From Cynocephalus volans (taxonomy: Eukaryota > Chordata > Mammalia > Dermoptera > Cynocephalidae): DNA of 64,000 nt. A model generated the notes under the pieces. The model saw nothing but the letters and a program-made list of their open reading frames with translations, did no database searches and was not told the origin of the DNA. Within the stretch, counting starts at the first letter, position 1. Each line of letters opens with the position of its first letter. The DNA is taken from assembly GCF_027409185.1 (NCBI RefSeq), contig NC_084471.1, positions 5,858,535-5,922,534 of the forward strand. The letters run 5' to 3'. Both the position numbers and the translations under genes were made by a program. This document shows, piece by piece, positions 59,268-64,000 of this stretch.

Positions 59268-60025
59268 TTCTCTTTTTTTTTTATTGTGGTCAAATGCACA
59301 TAACATAAAAGTCACCATTGTAACCATTTCTAAGTGTACAGTTCAGTGGCCTTCAACGCATTCCAGTTGTGCATCCATCACCACTGTCCATCTCTAGAAC
59401 TTCTCATCTTCGCAAACTGAAACTTCGTCCCCACTAAACAACTCCCCCTCCCCCAACCCCCAGCTCCTGGTAAACCCGGATGCTGCTTCTGTTTCTATGA
59501 ATTTGACTCCCCTAGGGAGCTCACGTGAGTAGAATCATACAATGTTTGGTTTTTTGTGATTGGCTTATTTCATTTAGCATAATGTCTTCAAGGTTCATTC
59601 ATGTTGTAGCAGGTGTCAGAATTTCATTCCTTTTTTTTTTTTTTTTTTAAAGAGATGACCGGTAAGGGGATCTTAACCCTTGACTTGGTGTTGTCAGCAC
59701 CACGCTCTCCAAAGTGAGCTAACCGGCCATCCCTATATAGGGATCCGAACCTGTGGCCTTGGTGTTATCAGTACCACGCTCTCCCAAGTGAGCCACGGGC
59801 TGGCCCCAGAATTCCATTCCTTTTTAAGGTTGACTAACATTCCATTGTATGGATAGACCGCATTTTGTTTATCTGTTCTTCTGCTAATGGACGCTTGGGT
59901 TGCTTCCACTTTTTGGCCATTGTAAATAATGCTGCTATGAACGTGGGCGTGCAGATACCTGTTCTAGTTCCTGCTTTCAGTTCTTTTGTGGATATGCCCA
60001 GAAGTGGGATTGAGAAGCTGCCATA
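59268..60025 (-). mobile_element. 5'-truncated L1 inserted in LTR-like element
   Basis: T-run then TTATTGTGGTCAAATGCACA marks an antisense L1 3' end. The body ends at GAGAAGCTGCCATA. Duplication CCTAACTCT lies at 59259-59267 and 60026-60034. A CYN SINE is in turn inserted within it. Confidence 0.85.
59631..59806 (-). mobile_element. CYN-like SINE, standard dimer
   Basis: Antisense dimer: GACCGGTAAGGGGATCTTAA at the left, GAGCCACGGGCTGGCCC at the right. Target copies are CAGAATTTCATTCCTTTTT (59617-59635) and CAGAATTCCATTCCTTTTT (59807-59825). Confidence 0.95.
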
Positions 60026-60034
60026 CCTAACTCT

Positions 60035-60564
60035 CTGTATCAGTAAAACCCTTTGTTTTAATGCAAATTACTACCTTATCTCAAGTCTTGCCTGCTTGTT
60101 GACAATTCTGTGGACATCTTCATCCCTGGAACCTGTAATCTGTGGACTTCTCCTGAGTCCTGATGTCACCTGGCCACCTCCAAAGCTTCAGTTGTGTTGC
60201 TTTGTGTCCGTTCTGTCCTTCCCGGCTGCCGAAAGCTCTGGGTTGCACCTCTCCGTGTCACTAGATGGCACTGGTGAGTAGCTTGGTTTTGTTTCCTCCC
60301 AGAGAATGTCCCCTTTTGTTTTCTTGTAGGCTAGGGTAGCGATTCCCCATGCCAGGTTGGGTGGGATTGCCTTTTAGTGACCCCCTACCTGGGTCACATT
60401 GCCTTAAAACCTGGCAATAGTTATGGGTTCTAATGGCTTTAGTTAGGGAAACCTCCACGATCCTCTTTAAACGGTGTAATGGTGCTGGGGAATGCTGGCA
60501 TGTTGAAAGAACATTGGATGGGGTGCCACAAAAACCTACATTTTAATCCTACTTCCATCAAGAA
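60035..60564. other. Unassigned, may include LTR remainder
   Basis: Continues the element split at 59268 for an unknown distance. No gene seen. Confidence 0.35.
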
Positions 60565-61121
60565 TGTTACCGGATTCAGGTCCGGCTGCCCGCCCCTTTG
60601 AAAAGGAAAGAAAAAAACCTCAGAAGCCAAATGGTTGGTGTTAGAAATGAAGATATATTCAGCTGAAGGAGATGGTAGGCTACCCATCTCAAAGATTTAC
60701 ATTTACTGAGGGGTTTTTAAAGGAAGGGTTGAGGGAATGGAATGTGGGAGCTGAAAATCAGGAGAGCAGGAGACATGAGCTATGAGTCAGGTACAAGGGC
60801 TTGCTAAGGCCTCATCTGACTTCTGTTCTCATCTTCGCTGTTATCTCAGGACCCTGCAGGATTTTGATTTGCGCCGGTGCACTTGGCTGGTGCCCAAGGT
60901 CAGCTTCTATCATTTGGCCTTGATCATTTCTCAAAACTCTACAAATCTCAAAGAAAGAACTGTTAGTTTTGCAAAGTACTAATTAGCTTCTCGGCCTTGT
61001 TTTCCTACTTAGCGAGCGAGATAAGAAAATCCGGGGATGGGAAGCAAGAGTGGAGGGAAAAAAACTGTCCTTTTTAAAAATCCTAGCCCCCCTGCAGCCC
61101 AGGCAGCTTTAGGTCCCAACA
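60565..61121 (-). mobile_element. Solitary LTR, unknown family
   Basis: 557 bp bounded by TGTTACCGG and GGTCCCAACA, giving TGTT...AACA inverted ends. On the minus strand it has a TTTTTAAAAAGG box near its start and a pyrimidine-rich GGTTTTTTTCTTTCC stretch before GGCAGCCGGACC at its end. No matching target duplication was found, so a boundary may be off. Same terminal TGTTACCGG as the element at 58869 but otherwise dissimilar. Confidence 0.6.
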
Positions 61122-61144
61122 TGGCTTCAGTCCTGCTCACTCCA

Positions 61145-61235
61145 ACAAGAACTCTGTGTGACCTGAACTAGTCATTTGGGTTCTCTTGGCCTCAGTTTCC
61201 CTGCCTGTAAAATCAGAGGGTTGGATGATTAGTCA
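61145..61235 (-). mobile_element. MIR-like fragment
   Basis: CTGTGTGACCTGAACTAGTC, GGCCTCAGTTTCCCTGCC, TGTAAAATCAGAGGGTTGG: reversed MIR core. Confidence 0.65.
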
Positions 61236-61325
61236 GAGGTTCTCAATTCTGGCAGTGCATGAGAATGCCCCAGGGAAAAAGAATCACACTCTCTAGGCAA
61301 GTGCTTTTTACAGCTCCCGGGTGAC
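61236..61325. mobile_element. MER5-like hAT fragment
   Basis: GAGGTTCTCAATTCTGGCAG, GCATGAGAATGCCCCAGGG and AGAATCACACTCTCTAGGC resemble a degenerate MER5-type element. Confidence 0.4.
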
Positions 61326-61394
61326 TGATGTGGGGGGTGGGGGCGCACCCATGCTTTAGATGGCCCCCGAAATCCCTTCCAGCTGTGAGATGCT

Positions 61395-61500
61395 CTGTGC
61401 CTTACCAGCTGTGTGAAGTGGAGTTTTTTCATTTATTCAACGGGAATAATAGTAGTACCTATTGTCACGTTTGCGTGAGGATCAGAGGAGGCAGTATAAG
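61395..61500 (-). mobile_element. MIR-like fragment
   Basis: TTACCAGCTGTGTGAAGTGG, CAACGGGAATAATAGTAGTA, CCTATTGTCACGTTTGCGTG. Confidence 0.55.
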
Positions 61501-61509
61501 CACAACACC

Positions 61510-61740
61510 GTGCGGATTTGCTATGGAGTAGACGTGGGAGGGAGAGAAAGACGGCTGGGGGTGACTGAGATTTGTAGCCTGAGCAACTGCAGGCTGGAGC
61601 TGTTGTTTATGGGACGTAGGAGACTGGCGAGGGATTGCATTGGGGATTTTGGGGTGTGTGGCATTAGAGATGGCCTGTCAGAGGGGCAGGAGAGGTCAGG
61701 CTGGAGAGTAATCTGAGAGTCACTCGCTTGATGGTATTTA
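61510..61740 (+). mobile_element. Ancient repeat, same type as 21 kb
   Basis: GTAGCCTGAGCAACTGCAGG and GATTTTGGGGTGTGTGGCAT resemble the unnamed purine-rich repeat at 21010-21810. Confidence 0.3.
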
Positions 61741-61824
61741 AAGTCAAGGAGTGTCCACACACCCAGGGCTTTGACAGTGGAAGCTCCTTAGTGACCTTGG
61801 CCACTGCAGCCTCGATGGGGTGGT

Positions 61825-61937
61825 TGTAAGAACCCAAATGCCCCAAGGGATCACACCGAGGAATGTAAGAACCCAAATGCCCCAAGGGATCACACTGAGG
61901 AATGTAAGAACCCAAATGCCCCAAGGGATCACACGCT
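61825..61937 (+). repeat. 39-bp tandem triplicate in LTR U3
   Basis: Three copies starting TGTAAGAACCCAAATGCCCC at 61825, 61864 and 61903. The third is truncated after GGGATCACAC. U3 direct repeats often act as enhancers in gammaretroviruses; that role here is inferred. Confidence 0.92.
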
Positions 61938-62010
61938 GATCACATAAGTCCTTCTCGGCCACACCTCATCATGGCGCTGGTTGCCCTCTAAGTAGGGATT
62001 GTATTTTAAG

Positions 62011-62064
62011 CCAATCAGCCTTCCCTAGAAGCCCTATATATATGTGTGTGTGCCACCTAATAAA
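62011..62064 (+). promoter_or_regulatory. ERV LTR promoter and poly(A) signal
   Basis: CCAATCAG at 62011-62018, TATATATAT at 62035-62043 and AATAAA at 62059-62064. The close TATA to AATAAA spacing implies a very short R region, as in some ERV LTRs where the signal precedes the cap site. Confidence 0.75.
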
Positions 62065-62113
62065 TGAGCCCTCTCCGGTGGATCGTCAACTGGTGTCGAC
62101 TCGTCCTTTCATT

Positions 62114-62131
62114 TGGTGCCGAAACCTGGGA
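62114..62131 (+). other. ERV primer binding site, tRNA-Phe type
   Basis: TGGTGCCGAAACCTGGGA matches the complement of the 3' end of tRNA-Phe at 17 of 18 positions (T for C at position 14). It lies two bases after the LTR CA end, as expected for minus-strand priming. Confidence 0.85.
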
Positions 62132-62138
62132 TGGAGTT

Positions 62139-62264
62139 TCCCTCAAGCAGCGACACTTTTCGGATCACAGCTGTAACACTTTCTGGGTCACCCCTCGGGG
62201 CTCCCTCAAGCGGTAACACTTTTCGAATCGCAGCGGCAGCACTTTTCAAGTCGCGCCTCGGGAA
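62139..62264 (+). repeat. 63-bp direct duplication in ERV leader
   Basis: Two diverged copies start TCCCTCAAGC at 62139 and 62202. Both carry AACACTTTTCG/ACACTTTTCGG, and CACCCCTCGGGG or CGCGCCTCGGGA at the end. It lies between the primer site and the splice donor. Confidence 0.8.
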
Positions 62265-62370
62265 CTCCGTCCAGCCAGGACCGGCCTCCCTTCCACCACT
62301 CACCACTGACGGTCCACCCTCGTCCATTCTTTTCGGCGCTGGCCCCTTCCGCTCACCACTGGCTCATCAT

Positions 62371-62378
62371 TAGGTAAG
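62371..62378 (+). promoter_or_regulatory. Putative ERV major splice donor
   Basis: TAG/GTAAGC after the leader, before gag, where a gammaretrovirus normally carries the donor for env mRNA. Inferred from sequence and position only. Confidence 0.55.
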
Positions 62379-62871
62379 CCCCCTTTCCTAAAGGGCACCA
62401 GCCCTTTTTCAGGCTACCGCAGGGAGTCTAGCCGTGATCGTCCGGTAGCCCCTAACACCCATACCCCACCCCACCACGGTCTTCACGACCACCATAAATT
62501 CCCAAACTATAACAGGTTCCAAAGCCCCGGTAAACTTTTACTTTCATTTCTGGATGTTAAAAGCCCCATTCTGTTCTCTCCTGCACCCTCCTGTCCACCA
62601 CTGTCTTCTCTACACTTCCCGGGTCCGGGACCCGACCAGAAAATCCTGGCGCTAGGTTCCTTCAGGCACTGGGCTTTTGCCCTAGAGAAGTGGAGGTCTG
62701 AGTGACGACCCACACCTCCCTTCTCTCCTCCTGGTTCGTACCTGAACCTGCCGGGACTGATGTGACCTACTGGGGACGCCCTCTAGGATCCCGCCTTTCC
62801 AAACCGGCTGAAGGATCTGTCCTACTAAATCTCTGTCCGATTTCTGTCTAAATTCCCATTAAGAGACCACA

Positions 62872-64000
62872 ATGGGCACTTCCTCCTCCTCGCTAGGGTA
62901 CTCTCCACTTCAATGCTTTCTGAAAAACCTCACCAACCTTTCCCTCAGGCCGGATATTGAGCCCAAACTCCTCACTAAATTCTGTACACAAGATTGGCCT
63001 TATTATCCTTTAGATAATCAAAACACATGGCCCCCTGAGGGCACAGTAGATCCTAACATTCTACGAGACCTCTTTAACTACTGCCAGCACCTAAAAAGAT
63101 GGAAGGAGATCCCCTACATCGAGGCTTTTTGCCTCTTGGCTCAGAACCCCACCCTCTGCTCCTCCTGTGCTCCCTCTCAAGTCCTTTTAGCCTGTAAACC
63201 CTCTTCACAGTCACCCCTCGATTCTTCCACCTTCAACCCTGCTGATGAACCCCCACCCTACCGACCTCCTCCTCCCCCAGTGCCTCCAGCGTCCGCTCCT
63301 CCTCCCCTGTCATCCGCGTCACCTTCTGCACCTCCTGCGCCACCCACTCCCACGTCTTTACCCTCCCCTACTCCTGACCCACTAAGCCCCCCTTTCACCC
63401 GTTCCGAGGACCTCCCCCTGCCCCTTTAACAATCGCCCCACTACGTGAGGTAGCTGGGACTGAAGGAGTAGTTAGGGTCCATGTTCCCTTTTCCCTAGCT
63501 GACCTTACAGAATCAGAAAAAAGACTAGGCTCTTTCTCTACTGACCCTACCACCTACATTAAAGAATTCCAATGGATCCTGCAGGCCTACAGCCTCACAC
63601 ATCATGACATCTTCATGCTCCTAGCCAATACCCTCCTCCCCGAGGAACGCCGCAGGGTCTGGGATACAGCCCAAACCCATGCCACTGACACCCATCGTAC
63701 CAATCCGAATCACCCGCCAGGCCCCCAAGCAGTCCCAGAACAGGAACCTAATTGGGATTCTAACACAGCCCAGGGAATCCAGGCTCGAGATCGTTTTGCC
63801 TCTTGCTTAATAACTGGCCTCAAAAAATCGGCTCGCAAGGTCGTCAATTTCCAAAAAATTCAAGAAATTGTCCAAAAAAGGAGGAAACTCCCTCCGAGTT
63901 CCTCAATAGATTAACTCAGGCCTTTCAACAATACACTAACTTAGACCCCAACTCAGAAGATGGCCGGCATGTCCTTATGACTTATTTTCTGGCCCAATCC
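62872..64000 (+). pseudogene. gag: ERV gag relic, frame-broken, incomplete
   Basis: Gammaretrovirus-type Gag, the virion core precursor. The first segment (62872-63429, 185 codons) starts MGTSSSS, with Gly2 fit for myristoylation. A matrix-like domain spans residues about 1-95, followed by a Pro-rich linker with a PPPY late-domain motif at residues 127-130. The frame stops at 63427-63429. Capsid-like coding continues in another frame, open from 63378, with a segment starting at 63615 (MLLANTLLPEE, then QARDRFASCL). A second frame change occurs near an A/G run at about 63870-63885, and capsid-like text goes on to the window edge. The start at 62872 follows a CACA-ATGG context. With both breaks it cannot make full Gag. 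Confidence 0.85.

Larger units (their letters stand above)
61825..62111 (+). mobile_element. 5' LTR of gammaretrovirus-like ERV
   Basis: It ends CCTTTCA two bases before the primer binding site. Its start is set at TGTAAGAACCC, giving 287 bp, short for this group, so the true start may differ. It holds a 39-bp triplicate, a CCAAT box (62011), TATATATA (62035) and AATAAA (62059). The matching 3' LTR is outside the window. Confidence 0.82.

Noticed and set aside
61861..61937. Possible CRISPR-like array from regular repeats
   Set aside because: Three head-to-tail copies without unique spacers, in a mammalian LTR.

Overview
This is nuclear DNA from a placental mammal, almost certainly intergenic or deep intronic. 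I found no intact host protein-coding gene and no credible multi-exon gene. The long reading frames are chance frames or relics inside transposable elements. Placental origin follows from the dense ancient repeats seen here: MIR, L2, MaLR/MLT1-type and MLT2-type LTRs, MER2, and L1 ORF2 and 3' UTR fragments. The best lineage clue is a SINE family present in at least 13 copies. Its tRNA-like heads carry a box A, an Ile-type anticodon region (CTGATAACACC) and a box B, and occur as single units or head-to-tail dimers. I know this layout from the tRNA-Ile-derived CYN SINEs of colugos (Dermoptera). No Alu, rodent B1/B2, carnivore, horse or bat SINE was seen, so a colugo such as Galeopterus or Cynocephalus is my inference.

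Layout: 0-2.2 kb holds MaLR LTRs and an L2 end. 3.5-7.9 kb is an old plus-strand L1 with a younger 5'-truncated L1 nested in it. 7.9-15 kb is L1/HAL1-like minus-strand sequence carrying SINEs, an antisense U4 snRNA retropseudogene and a MER2 DNA transposon. 15.9-16.9 kb is an MLT2-type LTR split by another LTR. 23.05-26.44 kb is a nest in which an MLT2-type LTR is split by other sequence that itself holds a complete MaLR provirus (LTR-internal-LTR with a 5-bp target duplication). 27-32 kb and 39.3-43.7 kb are mostly minus-strand L1, with a small mariner-like MITE near 30.6 kb. 33.7-37.6 kb, 45.1-47.3 kb and 51.3-57.4 kb are mostly single copy. 58.8-61.1 kb has two further LTR-like elements, one split by an L1. 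The last 2.2 kb is the 5' end of a gammaretrovirus-like endogenous retrovirus: LTR, a tRNA-Phe-type primer binding site, leader, and a gag relic with at least two frame breaks, running off the window.

The most unusual object is at 44.15-45.08 kb. It is a minus-strand insertion with a perfect 12-bp target-site duplication, made of five GC-rich ~80-bp tandem units, a unique linker, a stretch resembling L1 ORF2, a G-rich tract and an A-rich tail. The plan parallels the VNTR composite retroelements (SVA/LAVA) of apes but the sequence is different, so it may be a dermopteran counterpart. All family names rest on recognition by eye; no database search was possible.
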